Assembly: GCA_964583095.1 (NCBI GenBank)
Contig: CAZOVB010000006.1
Span: 58,520 to 122,519 of the forward strand
Direction of reading: 5' to 3'
From: CAZOVB01 sp964583095
GTDB taxonomy: Bacteria; Planctomycetota; Phycisphaerae; SM23-33
DNA: 64,000 nucleotides
In this document: positions 23,369-32,708 of the stretch, in pieces
Numbering within the stretch: the first letter of the stretch is position 1
Layout of the letters: each line of letters starts with the position of its first letter
Notes under the pieces: generated by a model
The model's input: the letters and a program-made list of their open reading frames with translations, nothing else
What the model was told of the DNA's origin: nothing
Database searches by the model: none
Made by a program: the position numbers and the translations under genes

Positions 23369-24631
23369 CTAGGCTTCGACCCGGCAGGCGGGAACGGGGA
23401 ATTCCTTGCAGAACTCCAGGACCTGCTCGCGGATGCCCGAGAGTTTCTCTTCATCGCCCTGGCTGGTCAAGACCGCATCGACCCACTGGGCGATCGTCTT
23501 CATCTGCGCCTCGCCCATGCCGCGGGTCGTGGCGGCCGGGGTGCCCAGTCTCACGCCGCTGGCCTGGAAGGGCGAACGGGTTTCGAATGGAATCGTGTTC
23601 TTGTTGGCGATAATCCCGGCCTGACTGAGCCAGCCGGCCGCCTGCTTGCCGGTAAGGTCCTCGAATCGGCTGCGAAGGTCGATCAGCAGCAGGTGGTTTT
23701 CCGTTCCGTCGGAAACCAGCCGCCAGCCTTCTTCCTTCAGCGCCGCCGCAAGGGCCTGGCAGTTGGCGATGACCTTCTTCTGATATTCGATGAACTCCGG
23801 CTGCATGGCCTCGTGGAACGCGACCGCCTTGGCGGCGATGACGTGCACCAACGGGCCTCCCTGGGTCCCGGGGAAGACGGCCGAATTGATCTTTTTGGCC
23901 CAGTCTTCCTTGCAGCCGATCACCCCGCCGCGGGGCCCGCGAAGGGTTTTGTGTGTCGTGGTGGTCACAAAGTCGCTGTGCGGGGCGGGGTCCGGATGCA
24001 CCCCGGCCGCCACCAGGCCCGCGATGTGGGCGATGTCGGCCAGGACCAGGGCGCCGACCTCTTTGGCGATATCACCAAAGGCGGCAAAATCAATCTGTCG
24101 CGGATAGGCCGAGGCCCCCACGACGATCATGTCGGGCCTCTCCTTGAGCGCCATCTGCCGCACCTGGTCCATGTCCAGCCGCTCGGTTTTCTCGGAAACC
24201 CCGTAGCTGACCGACTTGTAGAACATCCCGGAGATGTTGACGTCGTAGCCGTGGGAAAGGTGCCCGCCGTGGGCCAGGCTCATGCCCATGATCTTGTCCC
24301 CGGGCTCCAGGGCGGCCAGGTACACCGCAGTATTCGCACTGGTGCCGCTGTGGGGCTGAACGTTGGCGCAGTCCACGCCGAAGAGCTTGCAGAAGCGGTC
24401 GATGGCCAACTGTTCCACGCTGTCGGCGTTCCAGCAGCCTTCGTACCAGCGCTTCTTCGGGTAGCCTTCGGCGTATTTGTCGGTGAGGACCGATCCCATC
24501 GCCTCGATGACGGCCGGCGAGGTATGGTTCTCCGAAGCGATCATCTCCAGGGTCTCGCTCTGTCGGCGGGTCTCCTGGTCGATCAATTGCGCGACTTCGG
24601 GATCGGTCTGATGAAGAATATCATGGGGCAT
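23369..24631 (-). CDS. glyA: Serine hydroxymethyltransferase
   Basis: A 420-residue PLP enzyme converting serine and tetrahydrofolate to glycine and methylene-tetrahydrofolate. Landmarks: ETLEMIASENHTSPAV, LTDKYAEGYP, ANVQPHSGTSANTAVY, VLADIAHIAGLVAAG, the PLP lysine in TTTTHKTLRGPRGG, and TPAATTRGM near the C-terminus. Length matches bacterial GlyA. The start at 24631 is preceded by AGGAGAGGCTCC; an open frame continues upstream but has no homology. thiE lies 27 bases downstream in the same direction. Confidence 0.95.
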   Translation of the reverse strand: MPHDILHQTDPEVAQLIDQETRRQSETLEMIASENHTSPAVIEAMGSVLTDKYAEGYPKKRWYEGCWNADSVEQLAIDRFCKLFGVDCANVQPHSGTSANTAVYLAALEPGDKIMGMSLAHGGHLSHGYDVNISGMFYKSVSYGVSEKTERLDMDQVRQMALKERPDMIVVGASAYPRQIDFAAFGDIAKEVGALVLADIAHIAGLVAAGVHPDPAPHSDFVTTTTHKTLRGPRGGVIGCKEDWAKKINSAVFPGTQGGPLVHVIAAKAVAFHEAMQPEFIEYQKKVIANCQALAAALKEEGWRLVSDGTENHLLLIDLRSRFEDLTGKQAAGWLSQAGIIANKNTIPFETRSPFQASGVRLGTPAATTRGMGEAQMKTIAQWVDAVLTSQGDEEKLSGIREQVLEFCKEFPVPACRVEA

Positions 24632-24749
24632 GGAGCCTCTCCTGGGTCTTGGGCATCTTGGGCCTGCGGCCCGGTGGTATGAGTTTGAAACGGGCAGTGT
24701 ACCCTTCCAGTCGCCTGCAGGCAAGAACAACAGCGCCCCGAAAGCCGTC

Positions 24750-27395
24750 TCAGTCTGCCTCGTCTTTGGCCTCGGAGGAATCCAGTTTCCCCTCCAGGGC
24801 GCGGTAGTTGACCTTGCCGGTGCCCAGAAGGGGCATTTCCTCTATTGCCCGAACTTGCCGGATGTTGTGCAGGCCGCTGAGGCCCGCGTCCCGCAAGGCG
24901 CGATTGGCCTGCTCGCGGCTTATCTCTCGCGTGGTGAAAAGCACAAGCTGAATCTGTCCCTCGGGCCCGCTGGGCACCACGGCCAGTCCGGGGGCGTCGG
25001 CGTCCTCGGGTTCAAAGGCGTCGGCCAGGACCGATTCGATCGCCGGCAGGGAGATCATCTCCCCGCCGATCTTCACGAAGCGTTTCCAGCGGCCCCGGAA
25101 GGTGTAGACGCCTTGCTGGTCCCGAGCGACGAGATCGCCGGTATTGTACCAGCTCTTGCCCTCAAGCTGCACGAACGGGTCGGGCGCATCCGGGCCCAGA
25201 TACCCCTCAAACACGCTGGGGCCTCGAATAAGCAGCATGCCCCGGCGATCGTCTTCTGTAGGCCTGTGGGTCTCCGGATCCACCAGGCGGGCCTCGAAAC
25301 TCGGCAGCAGCTTGCCGATGGTCTGGGGCCTGGGGTCGTTCTCATCGTTGACAGCCACGATCGGCGAGCATTCCGTTACGCCGTAGCCTTCCAGGATCTT
25401 GGCCGAGGGGCACATCTGCTTGAGTTGCTCGTAGAGGCGGGGCGGGGCCTTTTCCGCACCGGTAACCGCCAGACGAAGGGAGGGCATCGGCCCCGGAGCC
25501 GACCGCACGATTCCGCCCAGAAACGTCGGCGTGCCCACCAGCAAGGTGGTCTTCCAGGTTTCGATGATCCGGGCCAGGACGGCCGACTGCGTGGGATCCG
25601 GATGATAGACCACCGGAAGGTGCAGACAGAGCGGGACGCAGATGTTGACCGTAAGCCCGAAGGCATGGAAGGGCGGAAGCATGCCCAGCAGGCGGTCGCT
25701 GCTGTGGAGATGGAAGACTTGTGACAGGTCGCGCAGGTTGGCCAGAATGTTCTCGTGCGTCAGGGGGACGGCCTTGGGAAGTGCTTCGCTGCCGGAGGTG
25801 AACAGAACAGCCGCGGTGGTCGAGGGCTCGATCTCCAGCAGGGAGTCGGGCTTGAACCGCCCGGCCAGGGCAGCCCGGAGTTTGTCGGTCTTGCTCAGGC
25901 TCGATGCCAGGTCCTCCAGGCACAGAAGGCGGTCTTCAATGGCCGAGAGATCCATCCCCTCGCCCTTGAGTCGCTCCAGCAGGGCCCGGGCGGTGAGGAC
26001 CTTCTTCGCTCCGGCCAGGTCCAGGCAGTGTTTCAGATGCCCCGGCGCGGTCGTCCAGTTGACCAGCACCGGCGTCTTGCCTGAATAGAGCGTTGCGGTG
26101 TAGAGGGTGGCCGCAGCCACCGAGGCCGGCAGCATGATCCCCACCGCCTCGGTGGGCATCTGCCGCAGCAGGGGACGCAGCGCAAAAACACCGGTGAGCA
26201 GATCCCGGGGGGTCTTGAGGCCGCTTCGCTGATCGGCCAGCAGCGGCGACTTGGGCCCCTGCCTGGCCGCGGCCAGCACGACCTCGTTGAGCGTGGCCCC
26301 CGGTGGGGCATGGAGACGATGCTTCTGATCACCTGCCTGCCAGCGACTCGGCGGAGATTGCACGGAGACGCTCTGGCCGGCAGGGACAGTCCCCGAGGCC
26401 GCCAGGGCCAGGTCCGACACCCTCACCAGGGCATCAACGTCTCCGCCGGAGAAGCCGAATTCGCTCTGGAGCCAGACCAGCAGGTCCGCCCGGGCCAGGC
26501 TGTCCAGACCCAGGTCCGCCGCAAGCTTGTCGTCCCAGTCGATCTGCTCTACGCCGGTGACCTCTTGAAGATGGTCCAGCACGATCTGCCGCGTGGCCGG
26601 GCTGACGCTCTGGATATCTCCGCCAAGGGCGGGCTTTTCCGGCTCGGGCAGGATCCATTGCTTCGGCCTCTGCCAGAAGAAGTCCGCCACGGCCGTGGCC
26701 GGGGGGGCGTCCCGGTTGAAGAACTCCTCGAGGTAGGCGTTGAGTTCCTTTCGGCCTGCATTGCGGGGCAGGTCGTCGGGCTCGACCAATTCGATATCGA
26801 TCTCCCGTCGGGGCATGAAGAAGAGCCCGTTGACCGGCAGGACCCAGGCGGCGCGTCTCAAGACGTCGCCGATATCCGGCTCGGTGCCCCGGGCCCGGCT
26901 GAATCGGCTGCCCCACAAGCCGCGCTGGCGGAGCAGAACGATGCGCTGCTCGGGGAGGGCATCGAGGATCGTGCGGACCGCGCTGTTGCCGCGGAGGTCC
27001 TCGTAGCGGCTGTGGTAGGCGTGGCCGGAAGGATACAACAGAAGGTTCTGGCCGCTGCGCAGAACGTCGATGCACTTCTCCAAACCCATTCGGACGTTCT
27101 CGCGCGCTGCGGGCCCCGAGGCCACCAGGTCCGGCGTGGGAATCGCCCCGACCCGCCGGGCAAGCGTGCGGATGAAGAATCGGTCGATCTGGTTTTCATC
27201 TGCCAGGGCCCGAGGCCGAAACCGTTTGTGCAGAACCGACATGATCACGATCGGGTCCATCAGCGCCGGATGATTGGCCAGGAAGAGAATACCGGATCGG
27301 CCCCTGCTTGCGACCTCCTCGATCCCGGTCGTCCGGATGCGGTATCGCAATCCCAGAACGGTGCGAACGAAACCTCTCATCAATGGATCGATCAT
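24750..27395 (-). CDS. Aas-like fusion: acyltransferase, carrier domain and acyl-ACP synthetase
   Basis: An 881-residue three-part protein. Residues about 25-215 are a PlsC/LPLAT acyltransferase with NHPALMD (HX4D). Residues about 260-335 are an acyl/peptidyl carrier domain with DLGLDSL, Ser299 being the phosphopantetheine site. Residues about 365-881 are an AMP-forming acyl ligase: LFTSGSEALPKAVPLTHEN, GYGVTECSP, YNTGD, GRWKRFVKIGGE and the catalytic Lys in GTGKVNYRAL. E. coli Aas has the first and last parts only (719 residues) and re-acylates lysophospholipids. Here the fatty acyl group could ride on the built-in carrier. The start at 27395 overlaps the MFS stop by four bases, repeating the lplT-aas arrangement. 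Confidence 0.85.
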   Translation of the reverse strand: MIDPLMRGFVRTVLGLRYRIRTTGIEEVASRGRSGILFLANHPALMDPIVIMSVLHKRFRPRALADENQIDRFFIRTLARRVGAIPTPDLVASGPAARENVRMGLEKCIDVLRSGQNLLLYPSGHAYHSRYEDLRGNSAVRTILDALPEQRIVLLRQRGLWGSRFSRARGTEPDIGDVLRRAAWVLPVNGLFFMPRREIDIELVEPDDLPRNAGRKELNAYLEEFFNRDAPPATAVADFFWQRPKQWILPEPEKPALGGDIQSVSPATRQIVLDHLQEVTGVEQIDWDDKLAADLGLDSLARADLLVWLQSEFGFSGGDVDALVRVSDLALAASGTVPAGQSVSVQSPPSRWQAGDQKHRLHAPPGATLNEVVLAAARQGPKSPLLADQRSGLKTPRDLLTGVFALRPLLRQMPTEAVGIMLPASVAAATLYTATLYSGKTPVLVNWTTAPGHLKHCLDLAGAKKVLTARALLERLKGEGMDLSAIEDRLLCLEDLASSLSKTDKLRAALAGRFKPDSLLEIEPSTTAAVLFTSGSEALPKAVPLTHENILANLRDLSQVFHLHSSDRLLGMLPPFHAFGLTVNICVPLCLHLPVVYHPDPTQSAVLARIIETWKTTLLVGTPTFLGGIVRSAPGPMPSLRLAVTGAEKAPPRLYEQLKQMCPSAKILEGYGVTECSPIVAVNDENDPRPQTIGKLLPSFEARLVDPETHRPTEDDRRGMLLIRGPSVFEGYLGPDAPDPFVQLEGKSWYNTGDLVARDQQGVYTFRGRWKRFVKIGGEMISLPAIESVLADAFEPEDADAPGLAVVPSGPEGQIQLVLFTTREISREQANRALRDAGLSGLHNIRQVRAIEEMPLLGTGKVNYRALEGKLDSSEAKDEAD

Positions 27396-28636
27396 CGTGT
27401 CGCCTTTCGCAAGGCCCCCAGGGAAACGATCGAGACGATCAGGCAGATCCCACCGACCATCGTCAGGCTCACCGACGGATCCAGGTGGGCGTTGAGCAGA
27501 TCCGCCGCGGGACCCGAGAGGAGGATGCCGCTGAAGATCGCGAAGTTGGCTGCGGCGATCACAGCCCCTTTTCGTTGCGGGCTGGGACGGATCTGAATGA
27601 ACGACTCGCACGGAATCATCAGCAGTCCCACGGCGATGCCGGCCAGGACCATCAGCGCGTACAAGCTCGGCAACCGGGCCGAGACACCCACGATCGGCAC
27701 CGCTCCCACCGCCAGGAGAATCAGCCCCAGCCCCGCCGCTGCCGGGGCGAGCACCTTGTGCCACCGCCCCGTCATGTCCAGGCGGCTGGCAAGTCCCCCG
27801 CCGATGGCCACGCCGATCAACTGCGTGGCCGTGAGCATGCTGATGTTCAGTTCGCTCAGGTGGAACTGGCGGTCTTCCCAAGCGGCCACCACCAGGATCA
27901 TCAGCGAGCCGAAGGCCCAGATGAACGTATCGATCATCACCACGACAAACAGCAGCCGGTCGCGATGGATCTCCTTGAGTCGAACGAGAATTTCCCAGGT
28001 GGCCTTTTTGGGGAAGGGCTGGCTGGGATCGGCAGCGGGCCGGCGGACCGTCCGGAAACTCACCACCAGCCCGATGACCGAAATGGCGATGACGGCCAGA
28101 CCCACGTAGAAACGCCCGGCCGGGACCTCCGGCAGCGGTGAGCCGCCGGGAATGCTCAGCACAGCCCCCGAGACGCCCACACCGATAAGGATGCAGACGG
28201 TAACAGCCGCCTTGAGAATCGCGTTGGCCTTGTTGACGTACTCGGGAGGGTAGAGCTCGGGGATCGAGCCATTAAGCGCCGGGCCGAAAACGCACGACTG
28301 CAGTGCCATCATGAACGTCATGATCAGGATCAAAGGCCAGTTGAGCATCCAGACGCCCAGGGCGCCGATGATCATGGCGGCCACTTCCATAACCTTGGCC
28401 CCGATCACCACCCGGCGTTTGCTGAAGCGGTCGGCAAACCACCCCGCCTGGGGAGCCAGCAGCACGTAAGGCAGGGCGAAGAGCATCATGATCCGCCCCT
28501 TGCCGGCCACCCCGGCCAGGAGAATCGCCGCCTGTCGGAAGAAGTTATCGTTGAAGACTCCGAGGCTGTACGCGCCGGCCATTGCGGCAAACTTGCCCCT
28601 GGCCTTGCGGATCTTGCTTCGGATGGCTTCGTCCAT
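27392..28636 (-). CDS. MFS transporter, LplT (lysophospholipid transporter)-like
   Basis: A 414-residue major-facilitator protein with about 12 hydrophobic segments. SLGVFNDNFFRQAAILL at the N-terminus is typical of LplT and related MFS members; GWFADRFSKRRVVIGAK is the loop 2-3 MFS motif, and VFGPALNGSIPELYPPEYVNKANA is a conserved LplT-like stretch. LplT flips lysophospholipids across the inner membrane for re-acylation by Aas. The downstream Aas-like gene overlaps by four bases (ATGA), which makes the assignment much stronger than sequence alone. lepA ends 14 bases upstream of this start, so the whole block may be one transcript. Confidence 0.82.
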   Translation of the reverse strand: MDEAIRSKIRKARGKFAAMAGAYSLGVFNDNFFRQAAILLAGVAGKGRIMMLFALPYVLLAPQAGWFADRFSKRRVVIGAKVMEVAAMIIGALGVWMLNWPLILIMTFMMALQSCVFGPALNGSIPELYPPEYVNKANAILKAAVTVCILIGVGVSGAVLSIPGGSPLPEVPAGRFYVGLAVIAISVIGLVVSFRTVRRPAADPSQPFPKKATWEILVRLKEIHRDRLLFVVVMIDTFIWAFGSLMILVVAAWEDRQFHLSELNISMLTATQLIGVAIGGGLASRLDMTGRWHKVLAPAAAGLGLILLAVGAVPIVGVSARLPSLYALMVLAGIAVGLLMIPCESFIQIRPSPQRKGAVIAAANFAIFSGILLSGPAADLLNAHLDPSVSLTMVGGICLIVSIVSLGALRKATR

Positions 28637-28650
28637 GAGCCGCCGGTACC

Positions 28651-30444
28651 TTACTCGCCTTCCAGAACCGCCAGAAACGCCTTCTGCGGAATCTCCACGT
28701 TGCCGACCATCTTCATCCGGCGCTTACCTTCCTTCTGCTTCTCCAGCAGCTTACGCTTACGCGAAACGTCTCCGCCGTAGCACTTGGCCGTGACGTTCTT
28801 GCGAACCGCCTTGATCGTCTCTCGGGCGATGACCCGTGAGCCGATGGCCGCCTGGAGGGGTACCTCGAACATGTGGCGGTCGATTTCCTGCCGGAGTTTC
28901 TGAATGATGGCCCGGCCTCGAACGTCCGCCTTGGAACGGTGGCAGATGACCGAAAGGGCGTCCACCTTCTGGTTGTTGACCAGGATATCGAGCTTGACCA
29001 GATCGTTGGCGAAGAATCCGATCAGCTCGTAGTCCATCGTGCCGTAGCCGCGGGTGGCGCTTTTGAGTTTGTCGTAGAAGTCGTAGATCAGCTCCGCCAG
29101 CGGGAACTTGTATGTCAAAATGACTCGCTCGGCCGAGAGGTACTCGGTCTTCTCGTATTCGGCCCGGCGATCCTCGGAAAGCTGCATCACAGGCCCGATG
29201 GAATCTCCGGGAACGATCAGGTCCACCCGACAGACCGGTTCGCGGATTTCCTCGATGTAGTTCGGGTCGGGCAGGTCCCCGGCCGAGTCGACTTCCGTCA
29301 CCTCCCCGTCGTTCTTGAGCACCTGGTAGGGTACGGTGGGGGCGGTCTGAACGACCTCCACGTCGTGCTCGCGTTCCAGGCGCTCCTGGACGATCTCCAT
29401 ATGAAGCATGCCCAGAAAGCCGCACCGGAAGCCGAAACCCAGTGCGTCGGAGCTGATCGGCTGGAAGACCAGGGACGAATCGTTGAGCTGGAGCTTCTCC
29501 AGCGCTTCCCGCATGGTCGGAAACTGGGTGCTGGGGCCGGGGTAAAAGTCGCTGAAGACCATCTGCTGGGGGGGACGATAGCCGGGCAGGGGCTTATCGG
29601 CCGGGCTGGATTCCAGCGTAATCGTATCGCCCACATGCACCGACTGAACGGTCTTGATCGAGGCAGTAAGGAAGCCCACCTCCCCGGCCGCCATGGAATC
29701 AACTTCTTTCAGAAGGGGGGTAAACTTGCCCATCATGCCGATCTGGTAGACGTCGCGCGTGCCGAGCATGCGGATCTTGTCACCCACCGATAGCTTGCCG
29801 TCGACCAGGCGGAAGTAGACCACCACGCCGCGGTACTCGTCGTATTGGCTGTCGAAGACCAGCGCCCGGGTCTTGGCCGAGGCGTCGGCTTTGGGGGCCG
29901 GAAGCTGCTCGACAATCGCCGCCATCAGGTCCTCGATGCCCTCTCCGGTTTTGGCGGAGGTGAAGATGCAGTCCTCAGCCGGGGTGGCCAGGAGACTTTC
30001 CACCTCCATGGCGGTATCTTCAGGCCGGGCAGTGGGCAGGTCGATCTTGTTGACCACCGGCACCAGGGGCAGCTTGCATCGGTCGGCCAGGTGGGCATTG
30101 GCGACGGTCTGGGCCTCGACGCCCTGGGCAGCGTCGACGATCAGCAATCCTCCATCGCAGGCCTGCAGGGCCCGGCTGACCTCGTAATGGAAGTCCACGT
30201 GGCCGGGCGTGTCGATGAGATTGAGCATGTAGTTCCGGCCGTTGTGCTTGTACTGGATGGTAACGGCCGAGGCCTTGATGGTGATTCCGCGTTCGCGCTC
30301 GAGGTCCATGTCGTCCAGGAGTTGTTCGCGGAATTCGCGCTGTGTGATCGCCCCTGCCAGCAGGAGCATGCGGTCGGCCAGCGTGCTCTTGCCGTGGTCA
30401 ATGTGGGCAATGATACTGAAGTTTCGAATGTACTTGGGGTCCAT
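28651..30444 (-). CDS. lepA: Elongation factor 4 (LepA)
   Basis: A 597-residue translational GTPase, the usual LepA length. GTPase motifs: SIIAHIDHGKSTLADR, DTPGHVDF, and NKIDLP. The C-terminal LepA-specific domain is present (AKCYGGDVSRKRKLLEKQKEGKRRMK). EF4 acts on stalled or misplaced ribosomes. The ATG at 30444 has no Shine-Dalgarno sequence; instead a -10 element ends seven bases before it, so the message is probably leaderless or nearly so. Confidence 0.95.
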   Translation of the reverse strand: MDPKYIRNFSIIAHIDHGKSTLADRMLLLAGAITQREFREQLLDDMDLERERGITIKASAVTIQYKHNGRNYMLNLIDTPGHVDFHYEVSRALQACDGGLLIVDAAQGVEAQTVANAHLADRCKLPLVPVVNKIDLPTARPEDTAMEVESLLATPAEDCIFTSAKTGEGIEDLMAAIVEQLPAPKADASAKTRALVFDSQYDEYRGVVVYFRLVDGKLSVGDKIRMLGTRDVYQIGMMGKFTPLLKEVDSMAAGEVGFLTASIKTVQSVHVGDTITLESSPADKPLPGYRPPQQMVFSDFYPGPSTQFPTMREALEKLQLNDSSLVFQPISSDALGFGFRCGFLGMLHMEIVQERLEREHDVEVVQTAPTVPYQVLKNDGEVTEVDSAGDLPDPNYIEEIREPVCRVDLIVPGDSIGPVMQLSEDRRAEYEKTEYLSAERVILTYKFPLAELIYDFYDKLKSATRGYGTMDYELIGFFANDLVKLDILVNNQKVDALSVICHRSKADVRGRAIIQKLRQEIDRHMFEVPLQAAIGSRVIARETIKAVRKNVTAKCYGGDVSRKRKLLEKQKEGKRRMKMVGNVEIPQKAFLAVLEGE

Positions 30445-30451
30445 CCGGAGG

Positions 30452-30479
30452 ATTGTACCCGATTGGCCCCGCCAGACAA
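30452..30479 (-). promoter_or_regulatory. lepA promoter positioned for a leaderless transcript
   Basis: On the minus strand TTGTCT (30479-30474) and TACAAT (30457-30452) are 16 bases apart. The -10 ends seven bases before the lepA ATG, which puts the expected start site on or next to the A of the ATG. Confidence 0.55.
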
Positions 30480-30530
30480 GCCACCTTCAGACCCGGCGAG
30501 GCCCGAAGACGAAGATTTTCCTCCCGGGCA

Positions 30531-32510
30531 TCAGGGAGAATCCGATCCGACGGGGGCAGGTTGATCCGGCCGGGCCTGCCGGGGCTGAACCTCTTCCTGC
30601 TTCTCCTTCGGGGAGAGATCGGCCTCTTCCATCGCAGCGTAGAGGTCTTCCACACTGAAATTGCCCAGCAGATGCACGTTCTTGCCACCGTCGCCGGGTA
30701 TCAGGACCGAAAGGGGCGGAGCACTATGGTTGAATTGCTCCTTCATGAGGCGCCGGCCCGGGGTGCCGGCGTCGCTGACGTCCACCTTGACCGGCAGAAC
30801 GTTGTATTCTTCCAGGCGACGGGCCACCTGCTGCGAAGCGTAAACACTTGCGTCGATCTCCTTGCAGACGATGCACCAGCTTGCGGTGAATTTCAGCAAT
30901 ACCGGGCGGTTCCGGCTGCTCGCCTCGGCCAGCAGGGCCGGGTCGTAGTTCACGAACTGCACGCCTCGGCCCGGTGTGGGGGGCTGGAGCATCCAGATCC
31001 CCGCCGCCACCAGCAGGACGACCACGGTCCCTCGGACCAGCAGCTTCTTCCGGGCCGGGTCGGTGTACTTGACCCACTTGTCCCAGATCCACAGGCCCAT
31101 CGAGAGGAGCACCGCAAAGGCAGCCACCCATCCGGCGTAGGTGGTCGTCGAGAGCGTATGGAGGAAGTACGCTCCGACCAGCAGGATGACAAAACCCATC
31201 GCCTGCTTGAAATGCTCCATCCAGATGCCGGGCTTGGGGATCTTCTCCAGAAGCTTGGGATAGGCCACCAGCAAGGCGTGGGGCAGGGCCATGCCCAGGC
31301 CCATGAACACGAAAACCAGGGTCGCCTGCATAAGCGGTTGGCCCTGGGCCCAGGCCAGCACCCCCAGCAGGGGCCCGAAACTGCACGGGGTCGAGAGAAT
31401 CGCCATCATCAAGCCCATCCCCACCGACGAGGCCATCCCGCCCTTGCTCGTATTGCTCTGGGCTTCGATCTGGGCGACTTTTTTGGGCACGGTCACGGTG
31501 AAGAGCCCGAACATGTTGGCCGCCACGATGACGAGAATTACCACCACCATCGCCCGGGCCAGGGGGAACTTCCACATCTCCGACCAGTCCAGTGCCTGGC
31601 CGGTCGTCAGGCTGATCGCCGCATTGATCGCCGCCAGGGCCAGGAAGAACAACAGGATGCCCAAGGCAAAGGCCAGGCCCAGACCCACCACGCGCTTGCG
31701 CGACTGGCCGGCCATGTTCACGATGCTGTAGATCCGAAGCGGGATAATCGGCAGGACGCAGGGCATGATGTTCAGCATCAGGCCCACCAGCAAGGCCAGG
31801 GCAAAAGCTCCCAGGAGTGTCAGATCTCCCACGCCCCCGATGACCAGCGGGCTATCCTGGGCCTGCGAAGCGTGAATCTCCTGCAACTGTTGCGGCGTTT
31901 TCGCCTTGGCCAGAAGGGTATCCACATCCCCCAGTTGGTCCCAGTCCGGGTTGGGCCGGGATTGCGGTGCCGTCGGAAGCTCAACCGACCCCCGAAGGGC
32001 CGGGCTCGTCTCCAACGGGACACAGCTTCCCCCTTCGGAACATATCTGGCCGGTGAGTTCCACACTCACCCGCCCCGGTTGAGCGAGCATCTCCTCGGGC
32101 GCCCGGAGGCGCAGGAAGGCGATTTTGCGACCTTCATAGATGAAGTTGGTATAGGAGTCGGCCCCGATCTGGAGGGTTTTGGACTTGTCGGGTGGCCAGA
32201 GCGTGGCCAGGTGTTCGAATGGCCCCGGCTGAACGATCAACTCCGATGGCGAGACGGGGAAATCCTCGGTGCTCCCGGGATCGGGACTGTAGAGATACCA
32301 GTCCTCGTCGATGTCGATCACCACCGCCACGAGGAAGACCTCTCCGGGCTTGACGATTTCCTGCGAGGCCACCGTTCTGATCTTGATGGCCTGGGGTTGG
32401 CCACTGGGTGGCTGTTCCGGGAACCCCAGCCCGGGGGTGTCAAATTGACCATGGGCGGCGGATGTCGCAAACACCAGCAGCGCCGGAAGGAGGAATCCCA
32501 GTCGTCTCAT
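30531..32510 (-). CDS. Thiol:disulfide interchange protein DsbD-like
   Basis: A 659-residue inner-membrane protein in three parts. A signal peptide (LGFLLPALLVFATSAAHG) leads into a periplasmic DsbD-alpha-like domain with a Cys pair in GQICSEGGSCVPLE. The central CcdA/DsbD membrane region has about eight helices with the redox cysteines in NIMPCVLPIIPL and LSTPCSFGPLLG. A C-terminal thioredoxin-like domain carries ASWCIVCKE. It passes electrons from cytoplasmic thioredoxin to periplasmic thiols. The tail (residues about 635-659) is Pro/Gln-rich. It reads toward lepA, which has its own promoter. A -10-like element or operator is not evident upstream. Confidence 0.88.
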   Translation of the reverse strand: MRRLGFLLPALLVFATSAAHGQFDTPGLGFPEQPPSGQPQAIKIRTVASQEIVKPGEVFLVAVVIDIDEDWYLYSPDPGSTEDFPVSPSELIVQPGPFEHLATLWPPDKSKTLQIGADSYTNFIYEGRKIAFLRLRAPEEMLAQPGRVSVELTGQICSEGGSCVPLETSPALRGSVELPTAPQSRPNPDWDQLGDVDTLLAKAKTPQQLQEIHASQAQDSPLVIGGVGDLTLLGAFALALLVGLMLNIMPCVLPIIPLRIYSIVNMAGQSRKRVVGLGLAFALGILLFFLALAAINAAISLTTGQALDWSEMWKFPLARAMVVVILVIVAANMFGLFTVTVPKKVAQIEAQSNTSKGGMASSVGMGLMMAILSTPCSFGPLLGVLAWAQGQPLMQATLVFVFMGLGMALPHALLVAYPKLLEKIPKPGIWMEHFKQAMGFVILLVGAYFLHTLSTTTYAGWVAAFAVLLSMGLWIWDKWVKYTDPARKKLLVRGTVVVLLVAAGIWMLQPPTPGRGVQFVNYDPALLAEASSRNRPVLLKFTASWCIVCKEIDASVYASQQVARRLEEYNVLPVKVDVSDAGTPGRRLMKEQFNHSAPPLSVLIPGDGGKNVHLLGNFSVEDLYAAMEEADLSPKEKQEEVQPRQARPDQPAPVGSDSP

Positions 32511-32708
32511 TTTTGAATGCTCCCTGCAGTCCTTGGGTCGGTTGCTCTAACAACGGCCCGGAAGCATCGCAGGTTCCCGATTTGCGAAGGAACGCAACAC
32601 CTTGGGCCGATACACGTTATACTAGGGGACCCGGAAGAATCCAGAAGCCCTGAAGTCCAAAATGCGCTTTGCTTACCGGCGGCGCCGACTTTCCCACGGG
32701 AGATTTCC

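Noticed and set aside
22601..24682. Long plus-strand open frame across thiE and glyA
   Set aside because: thiE and glyA on the minus strand carry every expected motif. The plus frame has none.
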